From positions 186,001-250,000 of the forward strand of contig NZ_RBAK01000005.1 of NCBI RefSeq assembly GCF_003626595.1: a DNA stretch of 64,000 nucleotides, written 5' to 3'. Positions 52,762-61,782 of this stretch are shown piece by piece. The position numbers and the translations under genes were made by a program. Position 1 is the first letter of the stretch; the number at the start of each line of letters is the position of its first letter. The notes beneath the pieces were generated by a model. It was not told the DNA's origin and searched no databases. It saw only the letters and a list, made by a program, of their open reading frames with translations. This DNA is from Micromonospora endolithica (GTDB taxonomy: Bacteria > Actinomycetota > Actinomycetes > Mycobacteriales > Micromonosporaceae).

Positions 52762-53928
52762 GTGCGTCCGATCCGACCCGGCGACCGTGGACCCGCGGTC
52801 ACCGAGATCCGTACCGTCCTCTCCGCCCTCGACCTGCTGGGACCGGCCACCACCCCGGGCGCCGACGAGTTCGACGCGCACACCGAACGCGCCGTCCGCG
52901 CCTTCCAGCAGTCCCGGGGACTCAGCGTCGACGGGCGGGTGGGCGCGGAGACCTGGCGTGCGCTCGACGCCGCCCGCTGGCGGCTCGGTGCCCGCACCCT
53001 CTACCACGCGGTGCCCGAACCCCTCACCGGCGAGGACGTCCGGGCGTTGCAGGAGCGGCTGCTGGAGATGGGGTACGACGTGGGTCGCGCCGATGCCATC
53101 TACGGCGTCCGGACCTCGCGGGCGGTCGCCCAGTTCCAGCGGGAGGTCGGGCTCACCCCGGACGGCTCCTGCGGACCGCACACGATGAACGCGCTGCGCC
53201 GCCTCGGCCGCAAGGTCGTCGGTGGCCGGCCGCAGTGGCTGCGCGAGTCCGACGCCATCCGGCAGTCCGGGCCGACCCTGGTCGGCCGAACCGTGGTCGT
53301 CGACCCCGGTCACGGCGGCACCGATCCGGGGGTGGTGGTACCCGACGGGCCGCTGCGCTGGACCGAGGCGGAGCTGGTGCACGACCTGGCCAGCCGGTTG
53401 GAGGGGCGGCTCGCCGCCGCCGGGGTGCGGGTGCAGCTCACCCGGGGACCGGCGCCGCGCGCCTGCCTGCCGGACGAGGACCGCGCCCAGCTCGCCAACT
53501 CGCTCGGCGCCGACGTCTTCATCTCACTGCACTGCGACGGGCACGCCAATCCGGCGGCGGAGGGCGTCGCCACCTACCACTACGGCACCGACAACGGCGT
53601 CACGTCGGCCACCGGGGAGCGACTGGCCGGGCTGGTGCAGCGGGAGATCGTCGCGCGTACCGGGCTGCGGGACTGCCGTACCCACGCCAAGGCGTGGGAC
53701 CTGCTCCGGCTGACCCGCATGCCGGCCGTACGCGTCGAGATCGGCTATCTCACCTCGGCCGCCGACCGGGCCCGCCTGGTCGACCCGAGGTTCCGGGACA
53801 CCGTGGTCGAGGCCCTCGTCGCCGCCGTGCAGCGGATGTACTACCCGATCGAGCGGGACGTGCCGACCGGCTCGATCGACGTCAGCGAACTGCGGGCGGT
53901 GGTGGCCGCCGGCACGGTGGTCGACTGA
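52762..53928 (+). CDS. cwlM: N-acetylmuramoyl-L-alanine amidase (CwlM-like)
   Basis: A 388-residue protein. Two PG_binding_1 repeats (residues 5-70: AVRAFQQSRGLSVDGRVG; 80-150: AVAQFQREVGLTPDGSCG) precede an amidase_3 domain. Zinc ligands are present: VVDPGHGGTDPG, RWTEAELVHDL, ISLHCDGHANP and VRVEIGYLTSA. There is no signal peptide, matching mycobacterial CwlM, which acts in the cytoplasm as a regulator of MurA when phosphorylated. Its position after trxA is that of cwlM (Rv3915). The enzymatic role remains uncertain. Confidence 0.85.
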   Translation: MRPIRPGDRGPAVTEIRTVLSALDLLGPATTPGADEFDAHTERAVRAFQQSRGLSVDGRVGAETWRALDAARWRLGARTLYHAVPEPLTGEDVRALQERLLEMGYDVGRADAIYGVRTSRAVAQFQREVGLTPDGSCGPHTMNALRRLGRKVVGGRPQWLRESDAIRQSGPTLVGRTVVVDPGHGGTDPGVVVPDGPLRWTEAELVHDLASRLEGRLAAAGVRVQLTRGPAPRACLPDEDRAQLANSLGADVFISLHCDGHANPAAEGVATYHYGTDNGVTSATGERLAGLVQREIVARTGLRDCRTHAKAWDLLRLTRMPAVRVEIGYLTSAADRARLVDPRFRDTVVEALVAAVQRMYYPIERDVPTGSIDVSELRAVVAAGTVVD

Positions 53929-53934
53929 GCGACC

Positions 53935-54600
53935 TCAGCGCGCCGTGGATCTCGTCGCCGGGGCCGGCCGGACCGGGCGCAGCAGCGTCTCCGGACTCAT
54001 CGAGCCGAGCAGCTTCTCCAGCGCGTACTCGACGTCGGACTTCCAGCTCAGCGCCGTCCGCAGCTCCAGCCGCAGCCGGGGGTAGCGGGGATGCGGCCGG
54101 ACCGTCTTGAAGCCGACCGAGAGGAAGAAGTCGGCGGGCGCGACACAGGTGCCGGTGGGGTCCGCCGCGTCACCGAACTTGGCGTCGCCGAACGCCTCGA
54201 TCGCCTTGATCCCCCGCTTGGTGAGGTCCCGCGCGACCCCCTGCACGAGCATCCGGCCCAGTCCGCCCCCGGCGAACGCGGGAACCACGTTCGCGGTCAT
54301 CAGCAGCGCCGCGTCGGCGGAGACCGGGGAGGTGGGGAAGGCCATCGAACGCGGCACGTACGCCGGTGGCGCGTACAGCACGAAACCGGCCGGCATGCCG
54401 TCGACGTAGACGAGCTTGCCGCAGGAGCCCCACTCCAGCAGGGTCTGCGAGACCCAGGCCTCCTTCTCCAGCCCCGGGTCGCCGGCCGCGCAGGCCCGGT
54501 CCGCGGAGACCGGGTCCAGCTCCCAGTAGACGCACTGCCGGCACGGGCGGGGCAGATCCTCCAGGGTGTCGAGGGTCAAGCTGACCACACGTCGCGACAT
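53935..54600 (-). CDS. GNAT family N-acetyltransferase
   Basis: A 221-residue acetyltransferase. The N-terminal segment has paired cysteines (CRQCVYWE and ACAAGD), followed by a substrate loop (PAGFVLYAPPAYVPRSMAFPTSPV). The acetyl-CoA binding stretch is NVVPAFAGGGLGRMLVQGVARDL, then VAPADFFLSVGFKTVRPHPRYPRLRLEL. This type lies beside cwlM in several actinobacteria. Substrate unknown. Confidence 0.8.
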   Translation of the reverse strand: MSRRVVSLTLDTLEDLPRPCRQCVYWELDPVSADRACAAGDPGLEKEAWVSQTLLEWGSCGKLVYVDGMPAGFVLYAPPAYVPRSMAFPTSPVSADAALLMTANVVPAFAGGGLGRMLVQGVARDLTKRGIKAIEAFGDAKFGDAADPTGTCVAPADFFLSVGFKTVRPHPRYPRLRLELRTALSWKSDVEYALEKLLGSMSPETLLRPVRPAPATRSTAR

Positions 54601-54884
54601 CGGCGCATCCCCACATTAGGCTCAGGGTGAACCGGCACGGACCGCCACCGTCCCTGCCCCCGACGAGCGATCGTACGCCGCGAACGGACCCGGCGGGAGG
54701 GGACGCGCGAAACCCCACCCGGACGCGGTGCCGGTCCGGGATGTGGACGATCAGTGCCGCTCCGGCGACCGACCGCCCGTCGGCGACTAGTATCGGCACT
54801 CGGCGTCCCGAGCCGCCCATGGTCGCCGGAGTCCCGGGTACCACCGGGACTCGGAACCACCCGAGCTGCCATCGAGGTGATGTC

Positions 54885-56198
54885 ATGACCGGCACGACGC
54901 TCGACGACTACACCGACCGCTACGCCCGCCGGGTACGGGGCATGACCGCCTCCGAGATCCGCGCTCTCTTCGCCGTGGCCAGCCGTCCCGAGGTGGTCTC
55001 CCTGGCCGGTGGAGCCCCCTACATCGCGGCGCTGCCGCTGGACGCGGTCGGTGAGATGCTCGGCCGGCTCGGCTCCGAACACGGCGCGACCACCCTTCAG
55101 TACGGCATCGGCCAGGGCACGCTGGAGCTGCGCGAGCGGATCTGCGAGGTGATGGCGCTCTCCGGCATCGACGCGGCGTGCGGCGCCTCCCCCGAGGACG
55201 TGGTGGTGACCGTCGGCGGTCAGCAGGCGCTCGACCTGGTGGCCCGTCTCTTCCTCGACCCGGGTGACGTGGTGCTCGCCGAGGGGCCGACGTACGTCGG
55301 CGCACTCGGGGTGTTCCAGGCCGCCCAGGCCCAGGTGGTGCACGTGCCGATGGACGAGGACGGGCTGATCCCGGAGGCGCTGGAGACGGCGATCGCCGAG
55401 CAGGCGCGCTCCGGTCGTCGGGTGAAGTTCCTCTACACCATCCCGACCTACCAGAACCCGACCGGCGTGACGCTGACCGAGGAACGGCGGGAGCGGGTGC
55501 TCGACATCTGCGAGCGCGCCGGCCTGCTCGTGGTCGAGGACGACCCGTACGGTCAGCTCGGTTTCTCCGGCGACGCGCCGGCGCCGCTGCGCGCACGCCG
55601 CCGGGACGGGGTCTTCTACCTCAGCACGTTCTCCAAGACGTTCGCGCCGGGCCTGCGGGTCGGGTGGATCCTCGCCCCGCACGCGGTCCGCGACAAGCTG
55701 GTGATCGCCAGCGAGGCGCAGATCCTCTGCCCGAGCGGCTACGCGCAGGCCGCCGTCTCCACCTACCTCGCCACCATGCCCTGGCGGCAGCAGCTCAAGG
55801 TCTACCGCGAGGTCTACCGCGAGCGGCGCGACGCGATGCTCGACGCGCTGGCCGACCTGATGCCGGAGGGCACCACCTGGACCGTCCCCGCCGGTGGCCT
55901 CTTCGTCTGGGCCACCCTGCCCGACGGGCTGGACTCGAAGGCGATGATGCCGCGGGCGATAGCCGCCCGGGTCGCGTACGTGCCGGGCACCGGCTTCTAC
56001 GCCGACGGCACCGGCAACGACTACATGCGGCTCAACTTCTCCTTCCCGCCGCCGGAGCGGATCCGGGAGGGCGTCCGGCGGCTGGCCGGCGTCATGGAGC
56101 AGGACATCGCGATGCGGCGGGTGTTCGGGGCGGTGGGCCGTCCCGGTGGGCGACGCGGCCGGGCCGGTTCGGACACCCCGGGTCCCGACTTGGCATGA
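54885..56198 (+). CDS. PLP-dependent aminotransferase (MocR/GntR-like class I fold)
   Basis: A 437-residue fold-type I aminotransferase. ATG 54885 follows CGAGGTG. Motifs: VVSLAGGAPY near residue 45, YGIGQGTLELRERICEVM, VGGQQALDLVARLFLDPGDVV, KFLYTIPTYQNPTGVTL and the Schiff-base lysine in YLSTFSKTFAPGLRVGWI. The pattern matches 2-aminoadipate / valine-pyruvate-type transaminases. Its specific amino-acid substrate is not certain. It lies next to a D-alanine ligase-like gene. Confidence 0.86.
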   Translation: MTGTTLDDYTDRYARRVRGMTASEIRALFAVASRPEVVSLAGGAPYIAALPLDAVGEMLGRLGSEHGATTLQYGIGQGTLELRERICEVMALSGIDAACGASPEDVVVTVGGQQALDLVARLFLDPGDVVLAEGPTYVGALGVFQAAQAQVVHVPMDEDGLIPEALETAIAEQARSGRRVKFLYTIPTYQNPTGVTLTEERRERVLDICERAGLLVVEDDPYGQLGFSGDAPAPLRARRRDGVFYLSTFSKTFAPGLRVGWILAPHAVRDKLVIASEAQILCPSGYAQAAVSTYLATMPWRQQLKVYREVYRERRDAMLDALADLMPEGTTWTVPAGGLFVWATLPDGLDSKAMMPRAIAARVAYVPGTGFYADGTGNDYMRLNFSFPPPERIREGVRRLAGVMEQDIAMRRVFGAVGRPGGRRGRAGSDTPGPDLA

Positions 56199-56205
56199 TG
56201 CCGGC

Positions 56206-57204
56206 ATGGGTCCCACCGCTGCCGAGCGTTCCGTCGTGACCGATCCCGCCGCCACCGCCGACCTGCGCGTGCTCGTACTCGCCGGTGGCCTCTCCTACGA
56301 GCGGGACGTCTCGCTGCGGTCGGGGCGACGTGTCCTGGACGCGCTGCGTGCGGTCGGCGTCGAGGCCGAGCTGCGGGACGCCGACGTCGCCCTGCTGCCC
56401 GCGCTGACCGCCGACCCACCGGACGCCGTGGTGATCGCCCTGCACGGCGCCACCGGCGAAGACGGCTCGCTGCGGGGCGTACTCGACCTCTGCGACATCC
56501 CGTACGTCGGCTGCGACGCCCGCGCGTCCCGCCTGGCGTGGGACAAACCCTCGGCCAAGGCGGTGCTGCGGGAGGCCGGCATCCCCACCCCGGACTGGGT
56601 GGCCCTGCCGCACGACCGCTTCTCCGAACTGGGCGCTGTCGCGGTACTCGACCGGATCGCCGACCGACTGGGCCTGCCGCTGATGGTGAAGCCGGCGCAG
56701 GGCGGTTCGGGCCTGGGCGCCGCCGTGGTCCGGGAGGCCGCGGCGCTGCCGGCCGCGATGGTGGGTTGTTTCGCGTACGACCCGACGGCGCTGGTGGAGA
56801 AGTACGTAGCCGGCATGGACGTCGCGGTCTCGGTGATCGACCTCGGCGACGGGCCGCGTGCCCTGCCGGCGGTGGAGATCGTGCCGCGCAACGGGGTGTA
56901 CGACTACGCCGCCCGCTACACCGCCGGTCGTACCACCTGGCACACCCCGGCCCGGCTCGACCCGGCGGTGGCCGACGCGGTCGCCGAGGTCGCCCTCGCG
57001 GCGCACGGCGCCCTGGGTCTGCGCGACCTCAGCCGGGTCGACCTCATCGTCGACCCGGCCGGCCAGCCGCACGTGCTGGAGGTCAACGTGTCGCCGGGCA
57101 TGACCGAGACCTCGCTGCTGCCGCTCGCCGTCCAGGCGGCGGGCCTCGACTTCGGCCGGGTCATCGGTTCGTTGGTGGCCCGCGCCGCCGCCCGCCGCCG
57201 CTGA
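56206..57204 (+). CDS. D-alanine--D-alanine ligase-like ATP-grasp protein
   Basis: A 332-residue ATP-grasp enzyme starting at ATG 56206. The N-terminal domain opens LRVLVLAGGLSYERDVSLRSGRRVLDALR, giving the Ddl signature. The central and C-terminal domains carry LPLMVKPAQGGSGLGAAVVRE, ALVEKYVAGMDVAVSVI and HVLEVNVSPGMTETSLLPLAVQAAG. These fit peptidoglycan precursor ligation. A second housekeeping Ddl may exist elsewhere, so gene symbol is withheld. It follows the aminotransferase by 7 nt, suggesting one transcript. Confidence 0.86.
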   Translation: MGPTAAERSVVTDPAATADLRVLVLAGGLSYERDVSLRSGRRVLDALRAVGVEAELRDADVALLPALTADPPDAVVIALHGATGEDGSLRGVLDLCDIPYVGCDARASRLAWDKPSAKAVLREAGIPTPDWVALPHDRFSELGAVAVLDRIADRLGLPLMVKPAQGGSGLGAAVVREAAALPAAMVGCFAYDPTALVEKYVAGMDVAVSVIDLGDGPRALPAVEIVPRNGVYDYAARYTAGRTTWHTPARLDPAVADAVAEVALAAHGALGLRDLSRVDLIVDPAGQPHVLEVNVSPGMTETSLLPLAVQAAGLDFGRVIGSLVARAAARRR

Positions 57205-57271
57205 TCTTCCGGTCGGGTCCTCCGGGGTCGGCCTGGTCCTTCCGGTCGGGCCTGGTACTTCCCGGTCGGGC

Positions 57272-58297
57272 TCAGTCTGCCGGGCGGGCCTGGACGGTGG
57301 TGGCATCCCGGCCGCCGTCGACGCCGTCACCACCGCTTCCATCGGGGGGCTCCTCAGCGCCGGCCCCGCGGTCGGTGCCGCCGTCGCCGGACTGGTCGCC
57401 GGTGGCTTCGCTCTCCGTGCGGTTCTGGTCCGCACCGTCCCCGTAGTCGTCGCCATCTCCGCGGTCCACCCCGTCGGCCCGGTTGTCGCGGTCGACGTCG
57501 ACGCTCCGGCCGGTCCGGCCCACCGGGTCACCGCCGGTGTCACGGCTGGTGTCCGTGGCGGTGTCGGCCGGCGGCAGGGGAATCTCCTCGGAAGCCTCGA
57601 TGACCGAGACGGGCTCCTCCTCGACGTCCGGGCCGGGGGCGGCAGCCGCGGCGGCGAGGCTCGACGGCGCCTGCCACTGGATCCGGGGCGGCTCGGCGAG
57701 CGGGCGACCACCGAACTCGGCCAGCCAGGCGGCCACCATCGCCAGGTTCTCCCGCCACTGGTGCTCGGGAATCGGCGGCAGGATCGAGTCCCACAGCGAC
57801 AGGAACGTGCCCCGCAGTTGAAGCTGGCCGTAGGGCCGGGCCAGGAACCACATGTGCAGGTGCGCCGAGCCGTCGCCCCACCGGTTCACGTGTACCCGGG
57901 CGACGCCGTCGAGGGAGCGGATGGCCTTCTCGAGCCGGACCGTCATCACGCCGAGTTCGGCGGCCAGCAGGTTCGGCAGGTCACCCAGATCGAGATGTGA
58001 GCGGGATTCGAGGATCAGGACCATCGGCAGGCCGGTCGGCCGGTCCATCGCGCGGACCCGCCACCGTTCACCCACCCAGATGTACGCGTCGTCGGGCGCG
58101 TTGCAGGCGGTGCATTCCCGGAGGCCCTCGCCCTTGCGGGGCGGCTCGACCGGGACCGGATCGTCGAGATGCTTGACCCGAAGGTCACCTTCGAAGGGAA
58201 AGGACGGCCACTGGGTGAAGTCCGGGACTGAGGGAGGGGTGTCGTGCACGACGCTGACCCTAGTCGCTCGCGCCACCGCTGTCCCTACCCGATCCAT
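57272..58297 (-). CDS. HIT-like domain protein
   Basis: A 341-residue protein. ATG 58297 (MDRVGTAVARATRVSVVHD) is preferred; the open frame upstream is created by two parS sites and has no ribosome site. CTAC near residue 55 may bind zinc. The HIT-like core is VRAMDRPTGLPMVLILESR, then VNRWGDGSAHLHMWFLARP, whose HxH resembles the HIT catalytic segment. A ~140-residue Asp/Gly/Thr-rich disordered tail follows. The family is typically found near parAB in actinobacteria; nucleotide hydrolase activity is likely but unproven. Confidence 0.7.
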   Translation of the reverse strand: MDRVGTAVARATRVSVVHDTPPSVPDFTQWPSFPFEGDLRVKHLDDPVPVEPPRKGEGLRECTACNAPDDAYIWVGERWRVRAMDRPTGLPMVLILESRSHLDLGDLPNLLAAELGVMTVRLEKAIRSLDGVARVHVNRWGDGSAHLHMWFLARPYGQLQLRGTFLSLWDSILPPIPEHQWRENLAMVAAWLAEFGGRPLAEPPRIQWQAPSSLAAAAAAPGPDVEEEPVSVIEASEEIPLPPADTATDTSRDTGGDPVGRTGRSVDVDRDNRADGVDRGDGDDYGDGADQNRTESEATGDQSGDGGTDRGAGAEEPPDGSGGDGVDGGRDATTVQARPAD

Positions 58298-58344
58298 CGG
58301 TCCCTGCCGCTCCTCGCGGGACGCGGCCAGGCTCCTCAACAGCG

Positions 58345-58506
58345 ATATCCACAGGCTGCTGAGAGCCCGGCCACACCGCGTCATCCACAGGCCAGCACCC
58401 CGTTTCACGCGCTGTTTCACGTGAAACAGGGGCGACCTGTGGACAACGGGTGTGGATAACTTTTCCCGGCTGGCGATATCCCGGCTGCGCCGTTTCACGT
58501 GAAACG
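58345..58506. other. Two parS sites interleaved with four DnaA-box-like sites
   Basis: Perfect parS TGTTTCACGTGAAACA lies at 58413-58428, and a second, GTTTCACGTGAAAC, at 58492-58505, with a half site at 58402-58408. Between and beside them are perfect DnaA boxes TGTGGACAA (58438-58446) and TGTGGATAA (58451-58459), and 8/9 matches at 58345-58353 and 58381-58389. ParB binds parS to segregate the origin. Confidence 0.9.
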
Positions 58507-58855
58507 GCGCGTGAGCCACCGGAGCCAGAACGGGGCCTCCCGCCGTCCGGCCGATAGAGGCCGAGCGGCGCCCTTTCGAGCTGATGTCGTGGTTGCATCG
58601 CCAGCGCCCCGAGGAGCCGCAGCGCCCCGGTCTTGCCCGGCCTCGGTCCTTGCCCGGCCTCGGTCTTGCCCGCTCTCAGTCTTGCCCGTTCCGGGGAGTG
58701 CGGGCCCGGGCCGATCCGTCCACGACATCAGCTCGAAAGGGGCCGGCATCGCCCGTGCGAGCGCTGCGGGGACTCGCCCCAGCCGCCCGAGCGCGTCGCC
58801 CCGAGCGCCTCGCGCCCGTGCCCACACGCGGTAAAGCCGGCCCTCATGGCGCGCG

Positions 58856-58892
58856 GGGGCCGCGCCTCTTGCCCGGCAGGAGGCGCGGCCCC
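58856..58892. other. 13-bp GC hairpin
   Basis: Bases 58856-58868 pair perfectly with 58880-58892 around an 11-nt loop. It lies in the repeat-rich gap downstream of parB. Confidence 0.6.
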
Positions 58893-58911
58893 TGGCCCGC
58901 GCGCGGGGGGT

Positions 58912-59007
58912 CGCCTCGTGCCCACGGCAGACCGCACTCCGTGCCCGCGCGCGAGAGGCCGCCTCGTGCCCATGGGAGACCGCACTCCGTGCCCGCACGC
59001 GAGAGGC
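58912..59007. repeat. 48-bp tandem duplication
   Basis: Units 58912-58959 and 58960-59007 match at 45 of 48 positions. Each carries CCGCACTCCGTGCCCGC. Non-coding; origin unknown. Confidence 0.75.
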
Positions 59008-59242
59008 TCCGCCCGGGTCCGCACGCGGAAGGCCCCCACCCCGGGCTCGGTCGCACGAGCGGTGATCCGGACGCGACATCAGCTCGAAAGGGGCTGGAGC
59101 CCTCGCCAGCGGAACGGCGGGCGAGGCGGATCAGGGCGTCGGTGGCCGCCGTTACCGCCGTGGTCGTCCCGTGAGGTGGGGTGGCGCCGGAAGATCCCTC
59201 CTGACGCAACTGGGCCGCCTCCATCGCCCCGGGACGGACGGA

Positions 59243-59281
59243 ACCGGCCGCGTGCCCCGGCGAAGGGGCCACGCGGCCGGT
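59243..59281 (-). terminator. Hairpin terminator after parB
   Basis: Bases 59243-59258 pair with 59265-59281 with a single bulge, just past the parB stop. It probably ends the parA-parB transcript. Confidence 0.7.
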
Positions 59282-59296
59282 CGAGGCTCAGGATGG

Positions 59297-60301
59297 TCAC
59301 GCCTCCGGGGTCTGCTCCTGGCCGACTCCGATGAGTCCGACGATCCGCTCCAGGTCGTCCACGGTGGCGAACTCGATGGTGATCTTGCCCTTGCTCCGGC
59401 CGATGTCGACCTTGACCCTGGTGTCGAAGCGGTCGGAGAGGCGGTCGGCCAGATCGGTGAGCGCGGGGGCGTGCGGCTTGGTCCGCCGCCGTGTCGCCTC
59501 CTTCTTCGCCGATCCGTCGCTGAGCGACAGGGCCACGATCTCCTCGGTCGCCCGTACCGACAGTCCCTCGGCGACGATCCGGAGAGCGAGCTGTTCCTGC
59601 GCCTCCGACTCGTCCAGACTGAGCAACGCGCGCGCGTGGCCGGCGGACAGGATGCCGGCGGCGACCCGTCGCTGCACCTGCGCCGGCAGGTTCAGCAGGC
59701 GGATGGTGTTGGAGATCTGCGGCCGGCTCCGCCCGATCCGCCGGGCCAGTTCCTCGTGGGTGGCACCGAACTCGTCCAGCAACTGCTGGTAGGCGGCGGC
59801 TTCTTCCAGCGGGTTGAGGTTCGCCCGGTGGATGTTCTCCAGGAGGGCGTCCCGCAGCATGGCGTCGTCGCGGGTGTCCCGGACGATCGCCGGGATGCTC
59901 TCCCGGCCGACCGCCTGCGCGGCCCGCCAGCGCCGCTCGCCCATCACGAGTTCGAACTTCTCGTCGTCGAGCTGCCGGACGACGATCGGCTGGAGGAAGC
60001 CGACCTCCTGGATGGAGGTCTTCAGCTCCTCCAGGGCCTCCTCGTCGAAGACCTGCCGGGGCTGCTTCGGGTTCGGCACGATCGCGTCGACCGGGATCTC
60101 GGCGAAGCGGGCTCCGGGCACCGGGCTCAGACCGCCGTTGTCGGTCGCACCCGTCGCCGGCGTCCCCGTCATCGACGCCGGCTGGTCGAGGGGGGCACCG
60201 TCGGCGGGCTCGGCCACGTCGGTCTCGACGGTCGGTGCCGGGCCGGTCGGGATGAGCGCCCCGAGACCCCGCCCCAGACCGCCCCGTGGACGGTTCTTCA
60301 T
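59297..60301 (-). CDS. parB: Chromosome partitioning protein ParB
   Basis: A 334-residue centromere-binding CTPase. It begins [18 protein letters not shown], the usual start. The ParB/Srx CTP-binding domain has [32 protein letters not shown] and [13 protein letters not shown]. The HTH is [45 protein letters not shown]-terminal dimerisation domain follows ([20 protein letters not shown]). parS sites lie both downstream and inside parA. It is 27 nt after parA in the same operon. Confidence 0.96.
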   Translation of the reverse strand: MKNRPRGGLGRGLGALIPTGPAPTVETDVAEPADGAPLDQPASMTGTPATGATDNGGLSPVPGARFAEIPVDAIVPNPKQPRQVFDEEALEELKTSIQEVGFLQPIVVRQLDDEKFELVMGERRWRAAQAVGRESIPAIVRDTRDDAMLRDALLENIHRANLNPLEEAAAYQQLLDEFGATHEELARRIGRSRPQISNTIRLLNLPAQVQRRVAAGILSAGHARALLSLDESEAQEQLALRIVAEGLSVRATEEIVALSLSDGSAKKEATRRRTKPHAPALTDLADRLSDRFDTRVKVDIGRSKGKITIEFATVDDLERIVGLIGVGQEQTPEA

Positions 60302-60328
60302 GCCACGCCTCCCCGCGCCTCGTCCCGA

Positions 60329-61531
60329 TCACGCATTCCGGCCCACCGGCTCCTTGACGCCCCGCTCGGCGATCTCCTGGGCGGCCTCGAAGTAGCTCGT
60401 GGCACCCCGCGAACCGGGATCGTAGGTCATCACCGACTGGCCGTAGCTCGGTGCCTCGGACACGCGGACGTTGCGCGGGATGACCGCCTGGAGGACCTTG
60501 TCACCGAAGTGGTTACGGACGTCCTGCTCGACCGCGTCCGCGAGTCGGGTACGCCGGTCGTACATGGTGAGCAGGATCGTGGAGACCTCGAGCTTCGGGT
60601 TGAGGTGCTGCCGGACCAGGTTGATGTTGTTGATCAGCTGGTTCAGGCCCTCCAGCGCGTAGTACTCGCACTGGATCGGGATCAGGACCTCCTGCGCCGC
60701 CACGAGCGCGTTGACCGTGAGCAGGCCGAGCGACGGCGGGCAGTCGATGAAGACGTAGTCGAAGTGGCCCGGGTAGCCGGCGATGGCCCGGGTGAGCCGG
60801 GACTCGCGTGCCACCACGGAGACCAGCTCGATCTCCGCGCCGGCGAGGTCGATCGTGGCCGGTACGCACCAGAGGTTCGGGATGCCCTCGACCGCCTGGG
60901 CCACCTCCTCCAGCGGCATGCTGTTGATGAGGCAGTCGTAGACGTCCGGCACCCCGGTGTGGTGCGGCACGTTCAGACCGGTCGAGGCGTTGCCCTGCGG
61001 GTCCAGGTCGACCACGAGTACGCGGTTGCCGTGCAGGGCCAGGGCCACCGCCAGGTTCACCGTCGTCGTGGTCTTGCCCACGCCGCCCTTCTGGTTCGCG
61101 ACGCACATGACCCGGGTCCGCTCCGGCCGAGGCATGGTCACCTCGCCACTCGGATTCAGGATCTGCACGGCGCGCATCGCCTCCATAGCCAACGGTGGGT
61201 CATCCTCTTCGCGCGTCGGGGTTTCACGTGAAACGTACGCGTCGTCGGTCGCGACGCGCCCGTAGGAAGCGGGGGGACTCGCGGTCGTGTCGTCCACTGT
61301 CACCGGAGGGGCGACGGCGTCGGGTACGACCGCGGGAGCCGGCTGCTGTGGTACCGCCGCCTCGAAGCGGACCGGCACCGCGGCGTTGCCGCGCGCGGCG
61401 GCGACGCGTTCGGCGGCCGACCGGCCACCCGGTGCCTCGTGCGGCCATCTCGGGTGTTCGGTTTCACGTGAAACAGGATCGCTCGCGGATCCGTTCACGC
61501 GTGGATCGTCGTACCTGCCGTCGTCATGCAC
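60329..61531 (-). CDS. parA: Chromosome partitioning ATPase ParA (Soj)
   Basis: A 400-residue Walker-type ATPase that moves ParB-bound origins. GTG 61531 follows AGGGATG. The first ~130 residues form a lineage-specific, disordered extension that twice encodes VSRET because parS sites lie in-frame (61221-61234, 61461-61474). The deviant Walker A is CVANQKGGVGKTTTTVNLAVAL; Walker B and related motifs are VLVVDLDPQGNASTG, YVFIDCPPSLGLLTVNAL and IPIQCEYYALEGL. A start nearer MEAMRAVQILNP (61185) cannot be excluded. Confidence 0.93.
   Translation of the reverse strand: MHDDGRYDDPRVNGSASDPVSRETEHPRWPHEAPGGRSAAERVAAARGNAAVPVRFEAAVPQQPAPAVVPDAVAPPVTVDDTTASPPASYGRVATDDAYVSRETPTREEDDPPLAMEAMRAVQILNPSGEVTMPRPERTRVMCVANQKGGVGKTTTTVNLAVALALHGNRVLVVDLDPQGNASTGLNVPHHTGVPDVYDCLINSMPLEEVAQAVEGIPNLWCVPATIDLAGAEIELVSVVARESRLTRAIAGYPGHFDYVFIDCPPSLGLLTVNALVAAQEVLIPIQCEYYALEGLNQLINNINLVRQHLNPKLEVSTILLTMYDRRTRLADAVEQDVRNHFGDKVLQAVIPRNVRVSEAPSYGQSVMTYDPGSRGATSYFEAAQEIAERGVKEPVGRNA
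61221..61234. other. parS site inside parA
   Basis: GTTTCACGTGAAAC, a perfect palindrome identical to the parS core, inside the parA N-terminal extension and read as VSRET. Confidence 0.9.
61461..61474. other. parS site inside parA
   Basis: GTTTCACGTGAAAC followed by A, again inside the parA coding sequence and read as VSRET. Together with 58413, 58492 and 61221 there are four parS sites within 3.1 kb. Confidence 0.9.
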
Positions 61532-61782
61532 CTGTCATCCCTGCCCGCTTCGGATGGTCGGTCCGCACCCCGTCAACCGGCCGCACGTGCGCTCGCGCCT
61601 GAAGAGCGTACGGCCCGGCGGGAGCGGCCGGGACCCGGTGATGTCGGTCGCCGCCCGCCCCACACTATCGACGCGCGGCCAGCCTACGGCGCACGGGCGC
61701 AGCCGGTCCACGTCGGGTTCTCATCCGGCCTCCACCCGTACCGGGTTCAACGACCCAACCGGCCCAGCGGACAGGGGAAACG

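Larger units (their letters stand above)
58571..59093. repeat. Three-copy 20-bp element in the parB-HIT gap
   Basis: CGACATCAGCTCGAAAGGGG occurs at 58723-58742 and 59074-59093. An inverted copy lies at 58571-58590; it matches the first copy over 22 bp (58571-58592 versus 58720-58741). No coding function is recognised in this ~1-kb stretch (58298-59296), which also contains hairpins and a tandem duplication. Confidence 0.8.

Noticed and set aside
58298..58519. N-terminal extension of the HIT-like gene
   Set aside because: The extra 74 codons translate two parS sites and DnaA boxes; regulatory content and no ribosome site favour the start at 58297.
58495..59174. Arg/Ala/Pro-rich open frames on both strands downstream of parB
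   Set aside because: They consist of repeats and GC-driven low complexity, lack ribosome sites and match no family; two begin inside the 20-bp repeat element.
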